A stretch of DNA of 64,000 nucleotides from Candidatus Poribacteria bacterium. GTDB taxonomy: Bacteria; Poribacteria; WGA-4E; GCA-2687025. A program made the translations under genes and the position numbers. Position 1 is the first letter of the stretch; every line of letters begins with the position of its first letter. Shown piece after piece: positions 32,149-40,318 of this stretch. The DNA is taken from contig JABGQA010000111.1 of assembly GCA_018644665.1 (NCBI GenBank), forward strand, positions 1 through 64,000, read 5' to 3'. Below the pieces are notes generated by a model. That model saw only the letters and a list, made by a program, of their open reading frames with translations. It was not told where the DNA came from and made no database searches.

Positions 32149-33108
32149 ATGTCGCGACGGGTGGAGCCGCCCTGGGACGGGCCGGTGTGGCGCGACGGCG
32201 TCGAGGCGTGGACACGCTCCGAACTCGCCGCGCGGGGACGTACCGTCGCTGGTGAGATCGAGGAGGTGCGGACATGGTCGCTGTCGTGCGTGTTGCGCGC
32301 ACCGACGAGCGACGGGTGGGTGTATTTCAAGGAGGCGCTCAACCTGCCGCTGTTCGCGCATGAGCCGCGCGTGACACAGCGACTGGCGAAGCTGTTTCCA
32401 GGTCGGACGCCCGAGGTGCTGGCGATCCACCCCTCCCGTCGGTGGATGCTGACCTCCGACGCCGGTGAGATCATCGGCTGGGAGACGCCGGAAATGGAGT
32501 GGGCGACGCCATATGCGCAGTGCGCGCACACGCAGAGGGCCGCGACGGAGCATGTAGCCGATCTCCTCGCCGCAGGATGCCGCGACCGCGACATCGGCTG
32601 CCTACCCGAGCAATTCGACGCCGTGCTGGAGGACGCCGAGACGATGGGCCTCTTGCCGGACGCCACAGCCGACGCGCTCGCCTCCCTCGGTCCGCGCCTC
32701 GTCAAGGCGTGTGAACGCCTCGGATATCTCGGCATGCCGAACACGCTCGTGCACGGCGATCTGCATGTCGGAAACATGGCTGTACGTGGTGGTCACTGCG
32801 TGACGATCGACTGGACCGACGTGTGCATATCTCACCCATTCATGGACGGACTCATCCCGCATCGAATGACGCACGCGCCGGCCAAGGAGCGCACCCGCTT
32901 GGCTATCCTGGACGTGTGGGAGGGCGCAGTGTCTCCCCGGCGGCTGCACGAGGCGTGGGAACTGTCCGCGTTCGTGTGTCCGGCGCATCACATGGTGTCC
33001 TACGGGTCGATCATGGCGCACATGCCGCTGGCAATGCGGGAAGAGCTTGCCGACGACTTTGGGCGCGTGGCACAGCAATTGGTGGACGCCGGCGCCGCGC
33101 AAGGCTAG
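32149..33108 (+). CDS. APH-type phosphotransferase, second paralogue
   Basis: This 319-aa protein shows the APH/homoserine-kinase-like signature: NTLVHGDLHVGNMAV (catalytic Asp, metal Asn) and VTIDWTDVCISHPFMDG (metal Asp). A lysine in YFKEALNLPL may bind ATP, and RTPEVLAIHPSRRWMLTSDAG forms the hinge-like region. Its closest functional analogy is uncharacterised small-molecule kinases. It is divergent from the esterase with a 115-base gap and 29 bases upstream of the propeller-phosphoesterase gene. Substrate unknown. Confidence 0.78.
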   Translation: MSRRVEPPWDGPVWRDGVEAWTRSELAARGRTVAGEIEEVRTWSLSCVLRAPTSDGWVYFKEALNLPLFAHEPRVTQRLAKLFPGRTPEVLAIHPSRRWMLTSDAGEIIGWETPEMEWATPYAQCAHTQRAATEHVADLLAAGCRDRDIGCLPEQFDAVLEDAETMGLLPDATADALASLGPRLVKACERLGYLGMPNTLVHGDLHVGNMAVRGGHCVTIDWTDVCISHPFMDGLIPHRMTHAPAKERTRLAILDVWEGAVSPRRLHEAWELSAFVCPAHHMVSYGSIMAHMPLAMREELADDFGRVAQQLVDAGAAQG

Positions 33109-33137
33109 CCGGCGGCAACGTGGAGCTGGAGTGACCG

Positions 33138-35738
33138 ATGCGGGAGAGACTTGTCACGCTCTTGGCGTTCGTTGTCCTGATCGCGGGATGCGGAGGAAAG
33201 GCGCCGACGGTGTCCTCGCCTGCCGCTGGCGGGCTCGCGGGAGATGTGCTGCAACTGGAGCCGGATGTCGCGTTCCACAAGGCCGTCGTGGGGCCGCAGG
33301 AGGACGGCACGTTCGTCGTCGCCACGACCCAGCGGATCGACCCGGCTGGCGAGAGCGTCGCGTTCGAGGGGAGGCCCGTCGACCTCGCGCTCAACCCGGA
33401 TGAGACGGTCCTCGCGGTCAAGAATCGCAATGAGATCGTGCTGATAGACGCCGCCACGCGCGAGATCGCGCAGAAGCTGCGTCTACCCAAGGGCGGGGCA
33501 TCGTGGACCGGCGTGGTGTGGTCGCGCGATGGGTCGAAGGTGTGGACCACCAGCACGGACGGCACGCTCCGATCCGCCGCCAGGCAGGAGGACGACACGT
33601 TCGATTGGGCGGACGAGTTCGCAATGCCCGCGCCGGCCGTCGGCGGATCCCCGGCGCCGTCGGGATTCGCGATCGACGAGGACGCCGGGCTCGCATACGT
33701 CGCGCTGAGCAGGAATAACAGCGTGGCCGTCGTGAGTCTCACGTCTGGCGAGGTTGAGACGGAGATCGCGGTGGGCGTCGCGCCGTACACGGCGCTGCGG
33801 GTCGGTGGAAAACTGTACGTCACGAACTGGGGCGGGCGACAGCCCGTGGAGGGCGACACGACTGGTCCGACGTCCGGCAGTCGTGCGGTGGTCGATCCCG
33901 AGACGGGCATAGCGTCCTCCGGCACGGTGTCCGTGGTCGACCTTGCGACGCGTGCCGTTTCAACCGAGATCGACGTGGATCTGCATCCCAGCGGCATGGC
34001 TGTGTCGCCCGACGCCACGCGGCTGTACGTCGCAAACGCAAACAGCGACACCGTCTCCGTCATCGATACGGCGACGGGCACGGTCGTCAACCGGTTGGGG
34101 GCCAAGCCGCTTCCCGAGCTGCCGTTCGGTAGCGCGCCGAACGCCCTCGCGGTGTCGCCCGACGGCGCGACGCTGTACGTGGCGAACGGCGGCAACAACG
34201 CGGTCGCGGTGATCGACATCTCGAACGAGACGGTTGTGGGTCTCATCCCGACAGGCTGGTATCCCGGCGCGTTGGCAATCACGCGGGACGGCGGCGCGCT
34301 GCTCGTGGCGAACACGAAGGGGATCGGCAGTCGCGCCGTCCGGCGAGAGCACGGGTACAACTCGCACGACTACATGGGAACCGTGACGTTCATCGCAACG
34401 CCTTCCGAGGACGAGTTGGCCCAGCACACGCTGACGGCGGCCGCCAACATGCGTCTGCCGTCGATGCTGCGCGCGATGGACGCGACCGCGGCGCCCGAAC
34501 GGGTAACGCCTGTGCCGACGCGTCCCGGCGAGACGTCCGTGTTCAAGCACGTGATCTACATCATCAAGGAGAACCGGACTTACGACCAGATATTCGGGGA
34601 CATGGAGCAGGGAGACGGCGATCCCTCGTTGTGCACGTTCCCGCGCGAGGTGACGCCCAACCACCACGCGCTCGCGGAGCAGTTCGTGCTGCTCGACAAC
34701 TTCTACTGCAACGGCACGCTGAGCGCCGACGGGCATCAGTGGACCGATGAGGGGTACGTCACCGACTACCTGGAGAAGAGCTACGGTGGGTTCGTGCGCA
34801 GCTACCCGTATGATGGCGACGACGCCCTCGCGTACGCGTCTTCAGGGTTCATATGGGACGCCGTTCTGCGTGCTGGCTTGACGTTCCGCGACTACGGGGA
34901 GTTCGTGCAGGCGAAGATCGAGCCGTCCAGCGCGACATGGACGGACATCTACAACGACTACCTTAACGACACGACGGAAGTCAGCATCCGCGCGGCGACC
35001 GAGTTGCACACCCTGGAGCCGTACCTATGTCCCACGTTCGTGGGGTTCCCGGGCAAGGTGCAGGACGTGTATCGCGCGCGGGAGTTCATCCGCGAGCTGG
35101 AGGCGTTCGAGGAGAGTGGAGAGCTCCCGAACTTCACCATCATGCTGCTGCCCAACGACCACACCGTTGGCGCGCGTGAGGGGTATCCGACGCCGCGCGC
35201 CGCCGTGGCCGATAACGACCTCGCGCTTGGGCGCATCGTCGAGGCGGTCAGCAAGAGCAGGTTCTGGCCCGAGACCGCGATCTTCGTCGTGCAGGACGAC
35301 CCTCAGGCGGGATTCGACCACGTCGATGGACGGCGCACCGTGGCGCTCTGCATCAGCCCGTACACGAAGCGCGGGTATGTGGACAGCACGCACTACAACC
35401 AGACGAGCATGCTCCGCACGATGGAGCTGATCCTCGGATTGCCGCCGATGAATCAGTTCGACATGGCGGCGATCCCGATGGAGGCGTGCTTTGCCGACGT
35501 GGCGGACCTGACGCCGTACACCGCGGTCCCCAACGAGATCCCGCTGGACGAGATGAACCCGGCGATATCCTCGTTGTCCGGGCAGGCGCGGCGGTACGCG
35601 GAGCTGTCGATGGAGTTGCCCCTGGACGACATCGACGAGGCGGACGAAGACACCCTCAACCGGATCATCTGGCACGCGACGATGGGGGACGGCGTGCCCT
35701 ACCCGGCGCACGTGGCCGGAGCGCGGCCGGTTCGCTGA
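33138..35738 (+). CDS. YVTN beta-propeller / phosphoesterase lipoprotein
   Basis: This 866-aa protein combines two modules. A lipobox VLIAGC puts a lipid anchor on Cys17. Residues about 50-400 form a seven-bladed propeller with YVTN-type repeats (RLYVANANSDTVSVIDTATG; TLYVANGGNNAVAVIDI). The C-terminal module (about 455-800) is the phosphoesterase family PF04185-like, related to phospholipase C and acid phosphatases: VIYIIKENRTYDQIFGD (metal/nucleophile region), TPNHHALAEQF, DNFYCNGTLSADGHQWTDEGY, and FVVQDDPQAGFDHVDGRR with late metal ligands. It probably faces the periplasm or cell surface and hydrolyses a phosphate ester, with the propeller as scaffold. Such fusions are common in the lineages suggested here. 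Confidence 0.85.
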   Translation: MRERLVTLLAFVVLIAGCGGKAPTVSSPAAGGLAGDVLQLEPDVAFHKAVVGPQEDGTFVVATTQRIDPAGESVAFEGRPVDLALNPDETVLAVKNRNEIVLIDAATREIAQKLRLPKGGASWTGVVWSRDGSKVWTTSTDGTLRSAARQEDDTFDWADEFAMPAPAVGGSPAPSGFAIDEDAGLAYVALSRNNSVAVVSLTSGEVETEIAVGVAPYTALRVGGKLYVTNWGGRQPVEGDTTGPTSGSRAVVDPETGIASSGTVSVVDLATRAVSTEIDVDLHPSGMAVSPDATRLYVANANSDTVSVIDTATGTVVNRLGAKPLPELPFGSAPNALAVSPDGATLYVANGGNNAVAVIDISNETVVGLIPTGWYPGALAITRDGGALLVANTKGIGSRAVRREHGYNSHDYMGTVTFIATPSEDELAQHTLTAAANMRLPSMLRAMDATAAPERVTPVPTRPGETSVFKHVIYIIKENRTYDQIFGDMEQGDGDPSLCTFPREVTPNHHALAEQFVLLDNFYCNGTLSADGHQWTDEGYVTDYLEKSYGGFVRSYPYDGDDALAYASSGFIWDAVLRAGLTFRDYGEFVQAKIEPSSATWTDIYNDYLNDTTEVSIRAATELHTLEPYLCPTFVGFPGKVQDVYRAREFIRELEAFEESGELPNFTIMLLPNDHTVGAREGYPTPRAAVADNDLALGRIVEAVSKSRFWPETAIFVVQDDPQAGFDHVDGRRTVALCISPYTKRGYVDSTHYNQTSMLRTMELILGLPPMNQFDMAAIPMEACFADVADLTPYTAVPNEIPLDEMNPAISSLSGQARRYAELSMELPLDDIDEADEDTLNRIIWHATMGDGVPYPAHVAGARPVR

Positions 35739-35854
35739 GGGCGGGCTCGGCCGGGTCGTGATACACTAGGCAAAGCGTCGGACGCGGTGTCACACGCCTC
35801 GTGCGGCGTTTGTGCGGCAGGTCGACACGTCAGAACCACGGAGCGATCCCGTCC

Positions 35855-37045
35855 ATGATCCAGCGCCGGTTTGGTAAGACCGAGATGATGTTGTCGCAAC
35901 TGACTCTCGGGTGCATGCAGTTCGCAGGTGACAAGCCCGAAGAGAACGGCATCAGGACCGTTGAGCGCGCCGTCGAGTTGGGCGTGAATCACATCGAGAC
36001 CGCGCGGGGGTATACGAACTCCGAGGAGCGCGTGGGTCAGGCGCTGAAGGTGATCCTGAAGCGCGTGCCGCGCGACGAACTGTATATCACGACCAAGATC
36101 GGCCCGGATTCCGACGTCGAGAAGTTCAAGCGGAACTTCGACATCAGCCAGGAACTGCTCGGGATCGACTGCATCGACAACCTGGATTTCCACGGGCCGG
36201 GGAGTTGGGAGCGCGTCGCGCCTGCGATGAAGCCGGGCGGGTGTCTCGACTACGTACGGCAGCTACAGGGCGAGGGGCGCATCAAGCACTTCGGGTTCTC
36301 CAGCCACGGGTATCCGAACGGCGTGATGGAGGTGGTGAACACGGAGGAGTTCGACTCCGTGAACATGCACTACTACTACTTCAACCAGGGCCTCCGCGAC
36401 GTCGTGGCGCGCGCGGCGGAGCTGGACATGGGCATCTTCATCATCAGCCCCAACGGGCAGGGCGGACGGCTGCACAAGCCTACGCCGCAGTTGGTCGAGG
36501 CGTGCGCGCCGCTGACGCCGGCGGCCTTCACGCACATGTGGCTGCTGAACGACCCGAGGGTGAACACGCTCTCATTCGGGCCCGCGAGCCCGGAGGAAGT
36601 CGACGCGAACCTGCTCGCCGCCGACTACGACCCCGACGGCCCCGACCGCGCGACGTTCGAGACGGTCCTCGCGAACGTCGAGCAGGCGTATCGCGGCGAG
36701 TTGGGCGACACGTACTGCACCATCTGCAACGAATGCCTTCCGTGCCCCGAGAACATCAACATCCCCGGGCTACTCAACTGGCGGAACATGGCCGTGGGCT
36801 TCGACATGGTCGACTACTCGCAGGGGCGCTACAGCCGCGTCGGCGGAGGCGGCGGCGCGTGGGTGCCGGGCGTCAAGGGCGACGCGTGCACGAAGTGCGG
36901 CGACTGCCTGCCACGCTGCCCCGAGAAGCTGGACATCCCCGAACTGCTATGGGACGCGCACCAGCGCCTCGAAACGGGCGAGGTGAATCCGCCGCGTTGG
37001 CAGCATGAGGGCGACCTGCTGAAGGCGGATCTCCGGCAGACCTGA
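35855..37045 (+). CDS. Aldo/keto reductase with C-terminal 2[4Fe-4S] ferredoxin-like domain
   Basis: The 396-aa protein has an AKR TIM barrel (1-280) with GVNHIETARGYTNSEE, TTKIG (catalytic Lys) and NLDFHG (His in place of the usual pairing), followed by a helical region. Two cysteine clusters come next: CTICNECLPCPENINIP (about 288-304) and CTKCGDCLPRCPEKLDIP (about 349-366). The Fe-S module suggests electron transfer to or from ferredoxin rather than only NAD(P)H. I use ATG 35855, where the family N-terminus MIQRRFGKT begins. It is distinct from the two plain AKRs at 52.7 and 53.6 kb. A hairpin at 37074-37094 follows. Confidence 0.88.
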   Translation: MIQRRFGKTEMMLSQLTLGCMQFAGDKPEENGIRTVERAVELGVNHIETARGYTNSEERVGQALKVILKRVPRDELYITTKIGPDSDVEKFKRNFDISQELLGIDCIDNLDFHGPGSWERVAPAMKPGGCLDYVRQLQGEGRIKHFGFSSHGYPNGVMEVVNTEEFDSVNMHYYYFNQGLRDVVARAAELDMGIFIISPNGQGGRLHKPTPQLVEACAPLTPAAFTHMWLLNDPRVNTLSFGPASPEEVDANLLAADYDPDGPDRATFETVLANVEQAYRGELGDTYCTICNECLPCPENINIPGLLNWRNMAVGFDMVDYSQGRYSRVGGGGGAWVPGVKGDACTKCGDCLPRCPEKLDIPELLWDAHQRLETGEVNPPRWQHEGDLLKADLRQT

Positions 37046-37073
37046 TCGCGTGTCGGTCAGACCCGCTCGCACA

Positions 37074-37094
37074 GCCGGCGAGCACATCGCCGGC
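37074..37094 (+). terminator. Stem-loop downstream of the Fe-S aldo/keto reductase
   Basis: A perfect 8-bp stem GCCGGCGA/TCGCCGGC (37074-37081, 37087-37094) with a 5-nt loop lies 28 bases after the stop. Only a weak CTT follows, so it is a probable but not certain terminator. Confidence 0.5.
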
Positions 37095-37183
37095 CTTGGC
37101 GCTTCCCAGTTCTGATGTACCTTGTCCGTAACGTGCGCTGCTCCGCGCGTTCCATCGCGGCGGGGTTGCCGGCGTAGGCGGTC

Positions 37184-37438
37184 GTGCAGGCGTTCCTGGA
37201 TCGGTTGGGGACGGAGCTGCTGAGCGTGCCGCACGTGGCGCGGGAGCGTGGGCTGTCGGAGAAGCGCGTGGGTCAGTTAATACGCGGGCAGAAGACGTCG
37301 CGGGAGCCGTTGCCGGCCGTGCTGGTGACGCTGAATGGGCGGGGGGCTTGGTTGGTGAGCCGGGGCGGGCCGGACGCGTGGCACATGGATAGCGCTCCTA
37401 GCCTGTCGGGGGCGTGCGCACGCCGAGCAGACGGTTGA
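37184..37438 (+). CDS. Small helix-turn-helix-like protein
   Basis: This 84-aa frame starts at GTG without a good ribosome-binding site. The segment SVPHVARERGLSEKRVGQLI resembles a helix-turn-helix of the kind found in small regulators and excisionases, followed by a beta-like stretch (VLVTLNGRGAWLV). Its 3' end overlaps the convergent coiled-coil membrane protein gene by 41 bases. Coding is plausible but unproven; it could regulate the neighbouring gene. Confidence 0.35.
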   Translation: MQAFLDRLGTELLSVPHVARERGLSEKRVGQLIRGQKTSREPLPAVLVTLNGRGAWLVSRGGPDAWHMDSAPSLSGACARRADG

Positions 37439-38660
37439 TGACCTCGATGGCGTTTGGGGCTTCGGACCGTCCCTTGGTGATGTATCCGCTGTCTCTCGAG
37501 TCGAAGATGGCGCGCGTGGCGGCGAGCAGGACGGCATCCCGTGTTTCGTCGCCTTCCGCCTGCTTGTAGAACACCTCGAAGGTGTTCAGCGCGTTTTGTC
37601 GGTGTCGGTTCATCACGTACAGGTGCATTTGGGCGTTGAAGTTCTTGACCACCTGGTAGAGCAGGTAGAACAGGAACGAGAGTCCGATGCCCTTCGTGGC
37701 GAGCTTCTGCAGCACGGCTCCCGCCGTTACTTGCTCGATGCCGGCTATCTCGCCAATGAACGTCTGCATGAACAGAAACGCCCAGATCCCCAGTCCAACG
37801 CCGCCAAGCCCAATGAGAACGCTGGCAGCGAGGTGTTTGTCGGCGAGCCGTTGGAATACAGACGTGTAAAGGTCGACCGTTACCTTCATCGCCCGGTCCT
37901 TGGCGAAGTCTGCGATGTCGTCCCGTGCCTTGTCCAAGAACTTGTCGAGCTTCTTCTGTGCCGTGTCGACGTTGCCACTATGGTCGTTGAGGAGGTTCCC
38001 GATGTGCTCGACCCGGTCCTGCAGGCCACGCGCCTCCCCGCGGACGTCACTTGCCTCCTGACTTGCCTCCTCAACCTGGTCGGTGAGCGCGGATAGCGTG
38101 CTTGGGAACGCGGACGTGTCGAAGAGCCTGTAGACCTTCTCAGTCCCCAGCTCAAGGTCGTGGATGGCGCCGTTGAGAAAGGCGAACATCTCGGTAGGCT
38201 GCAGTGCTCGCCCGCGTGTCGATATGCGGCGGACGCGGTGGAGATGTGGACGAAGCAGGCCTTGTACTTTGAGATGGTCCTTAGCTATTCGCTCGTGGAT
38301 CTGTCGGCGCGTCGCGGTGTCCGCGCGCTCCTCGTCGGTGAGGTTCTCTAGATCACGGATCAGCGCGAGATACACATCTCGGGAGTCTCTAACGACGTCG
38401 AGGTTGTAGTTCCCCTGTTCCAGCTCGTCCGACCACACATCGTGCCTGGGGAGGGTTGCGAGCAGCAGGCGCATCATATCTTCAATCAGCGCGTGGCTGT
38501 CCTCGAACCCGTGTGTCTTCTCGCTGTCCTCGACGATGAATGTGTTGCAGATTTGCGAGTATTTGACCGTCCTGACGGCATCGTAGAGGGCCGCCTGGTC
38601 CGCGGGCTGGCTCTCCAGTGTCTCCAGAGCTTCCGTAGCCGTGAAGCGCTCATCCGCCAT
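37398..38660 (-). CDS. Coiled-coil membrane protein of unknown function
   Basis: The 420-aa protein has no firm family match that I can name. Residues 1-190 are mainly helical and charged (for example TVKYSQICNTFIVEDSEK, RRQIHERIAKDHLKVQGLL). Residues about 190-255 form a coiled coil (DQVEEASQEASDVRGEARG; NVDTAQKKLDKFLDKARDD). Two hydrophobic helices follow at about 282-302 (ASVLIGLGGVGLGIWAFLF) and 326-345 (GIGLSFLFYLLYQVV). A C-terminal cytosolic helical tail contains NRHRQNALNTFEVFYK and ends GYITKGR. I start it at ATG 38660; the open frame upstream lacks protein character. Base composition looks slightly less GC-rich than its neighbours, and the surroundings are gene-poor, which suits an accessory gene. 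A stress or defence role is only a guess. Confidence 0.65.
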   Translation of the reverse strand: MADERFTATEALETLESQPADQAALYDAVRTVKYSQICNTFIVEDSEKTHGFEDSHALIEDMMRLLLATLPRHDVWSDELEQGNYNLDVVRDSRDVYLALIRDLENLTDEERADTATRRQIHERIAKDHLKVQGLLRPHLHRVRRISTRGRALQPTEMFAFLNGAIHDLELGTEKVYRLFDTSAFPSTLSALTDQVEEASQEASDVRGEARGLQDRVEHIGNLLNDHSGNVDTAQKKLDKFLDKARDDIADFAKDRAMKVTVDLYTSVFQRLADKHLAASVLIGLGGVGLGIWAFLFMQTFIGEIAGIEQVTAGAVLQKLATKGIGLSFLFYLLYQVVKNFNAQMHLYVMNRHRQNALNTFEVFYKQAEGDETRDAVLLAATRAIFDSRDSGYITKGRSEAPNAIEVINRLLGVRTPPTG

Positions 38661-39170
38661 GCGTTTGCTGCCTCGCGTTGCGCGAATATGGGACTCATCT
38701 AAGCTGTCGGTAAGGGATACCCAGTGGTGGGCAGGAGCGCAAGGCTTGGATTTCCTTTGAAGGAAGCTGGGGGCGGGCGTTATAGGTGTTGGGAACGGGT
38801 TAGGTTCTGCGAGGCGGGAGGGGCCGGACGTCCCGGTCTCTCTCGCTCGCGCCCGACTCACAGCTAGCCGACGGGCGTAAATCGGAGGGGTCCATGTTCC
38901 CCGCATCGGAGTTAGCAAGAGCGCTGTTCGGGAAGCTCGTGCGGGACACGCTCGGTGTGGACATCGACGTGGAGAGCCGCGAGTTCGGGTGTTCCCTGTC
39001 GGCGAGCGCGCGAAGCGGGCACACGCCGCAGTCGCCTGCACGACGCCATCCTGTTCGGTAGCAGTCCGATGGCCTCGAGCGGACGCGTGTCCATTGGGTG
39101 CGGGAAGGTGTATGGTAGGGCCCGACAGACGCGCGTCCTGAGGCGCACGGAGGACGCGAGGCGATGGAGG
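38661..39170. other. Gene-poor region, one possible small ORF
   Basis: This 510-base stretch lies between the coiled-coil protein and the two-helix membrane protein. It holds the possible 55-codon ORF at 38894-39061 and otherwise nothing I recognise. Open frames extend across it on both strands but show no domain features. Confidence 0.4.
38894..39061 (+). CDS. Possible small protein (55 aa), unknown
   Basis: An ATG preceded by CGGAGGGG at ideal spacing opens a 55-codon frame beginning MFPASELARALFGKLV and containing GVDIDVESREFG. The first 35 residues look protein-like; the tail is Ser/Arg-rich and may be a frameshifted or non-native end. No family is recognised. The ribosome-binding site is the best argument for it. 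Confidence 0.35.
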   Translation: MFPASELARALFGKLVRDTLGVDIDVESREFGCSLSASARSGHTPQSPARRHPVR

Positions 39171-39458
39171 GTGAAGCGGGTGTTCTGGCTGATGTCTCCT
39201 GAGAGAGCGCGACGGCGGTACCCGTGGTACGCGGCGATCTACTTTGCGTCAGGGCTGCTGGTCGGTCTTGGGGGCGTGGCCGCGCTGGCTCGCGCGGCGT
39301 ACGTCGAGAGCCAAGACATGCTCGTACGGGCCTTCCCCTTCTTCCTGTGGCTCCTGGCGGTCTTCTACTTCCTGCTGGGCGTCGTCTACTCGGTCGGGTG
39401 GACGGTCCTCCGCGCCATGGACGAGCAGGCGTCCGCCTCCGAACCCGCCGACGAGTGA
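39171..39458 (+). CDS. Small two-helix inner-membrane protein
   Basis: This 95-aa frame encodes two hydrophobic helices (YAAIYFASGLLVGLGGVAAL and FPFFLWLLAVFYFLLGVVYS) joined by a short charged loop, with a positively charged N-terminus (SPERARRRYPW) and acidic tail. That pattern predicts both ends in the cytoplasm. I use GTG 39171; ATG 39192 is an alternative. Function unknown. It is 50 bases ahead of the HAD gene. Confidence 0.55.
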   Translation: MKRVFWLMSPERARRRYPWYAAIYFASGLLVGLGGVAALARAAYVESQDMLVRAFPFFLWLLAVFYFLLGVVYSVGWTVLRAMDEQASASEPADE

Positions 39459-39508
39459 TCCAGATACCCTAGCGGGCCCCACCCGCGGCGCCACGCCGAT
39501 TCGACACC

Positions 39509-40222
39509 ATGCAAAACGCCAATATCGCAGCCCTGACGTTCGATGCCTTCGGCACCGTCGTGGACTGGCGGGGGACGATCGTCCGCGAGGGCGCCGCGAT
39601 CAACGAACGGCACGGGCTCGCCGTCGACTGGGCGCGGTTCGCCGACGCGTGGCGGGCGGAGTACGGGCCGTCCATGAATCGTGTGCGCAGCGGCGCCATC
39701 CCGTGGTCGAATCTGGACGCCCTGCACCGACTCAGCCTTGACGCGCTGCTCGACGAGTTCGGCGTGGACTGCCTCTCCGACCGCGAAGTGGACGACCTGA
39801 ACCACGTCTGGCATCGCCTGACGCCCTGGGATGACGCCGTCCCCGGCCTGACGAGGCTGGGACGGAAGTACGTCCTCGCGACGCTATCCAACGGGAACAT
39901 GTCGCTGCTGGTGAACATGGCGAAGCGCGCCGGGCTGCCGTGGGACTGCGTGCTTTCCGCTGAACTGGCTCGGCGGTACAAGCCGGACCCCGAGGTGTAC
40001 CGCATGGCGGCAGCGTACCTCGGCCTGCGGCCGGAGCGCGTGATGATGGTGGCCGCGCATCACGGCGACCTGCGCGCGGCCGCTGCCGTGGGGTTGCGCA
40101 CCGCGTTCGTCCATCGGCCTCTGGAGCATGGGCCGGGCGCCGAAGCAGACCCCGACGACACGACCGCATACGACATCGCAGCCGACGATTTCAAGGACCT
40201 TGCGCACCGTCTGGGCGCGTAG
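39509..40222 (+). CDS. HAD-superfamily hydrolase, 2-haloacid dehalogenase type II-like
   Basis: The 237-aa protein contains the four HAD motifs: I, LTFDAFGTVVDWR with nucleophile Asp12; II, LATLSNGN; III, RRYKPDPEVY with Lys; and IV, MMVAAHHGDLRAA, where GDL gives the acidic residue. The length and the cap position match class II haloacid dehalogenases, which hydrolyse (S)-2-haloacids, but many relatives are phosphatases and the sequence does not decide. It precedes the TPP-enzyme gene by 96 bases on the same strand. Confidence 0.8.
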   Translation: MQNANIAALTFDAFGTVVDWRGTIVREGAAINERHGLAVDWARFADAWRAEYGPSMNRVRSGAIPWSNLDALHRLSLDALLDEFGVDCLSDREVDDLNHVWHRLTPWDDAVPGLTRLGRKYVLATLSNGNMSLLVNMAKRAGLPWDCVLSAELARRYKPDPEVYRMAAAYLGLRPERVMMVAAHHGDLRAAAAVGLRTAFVHRPLEHGPGAEADPDDTTAYDIAADDFKDLAHRLGA

Positions 40223-40318
40223 GCCGATTGCGGCGGCACGCAAGTCGTGGCAGCGTTGGGCCCCGCACGCGGGCCGAGGAGGACGCGCGGCGCCACGCGG
40301 CGCGCACAGGAGGTGGAC

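Noticed and set aside
38661..39041. N-terminal extension of the coiled-coil membrane protein
   Set aside because: The extension is Pro/Arg/Thr-rich without structure, while ATG 38660 begins a typical helical N-terminus.
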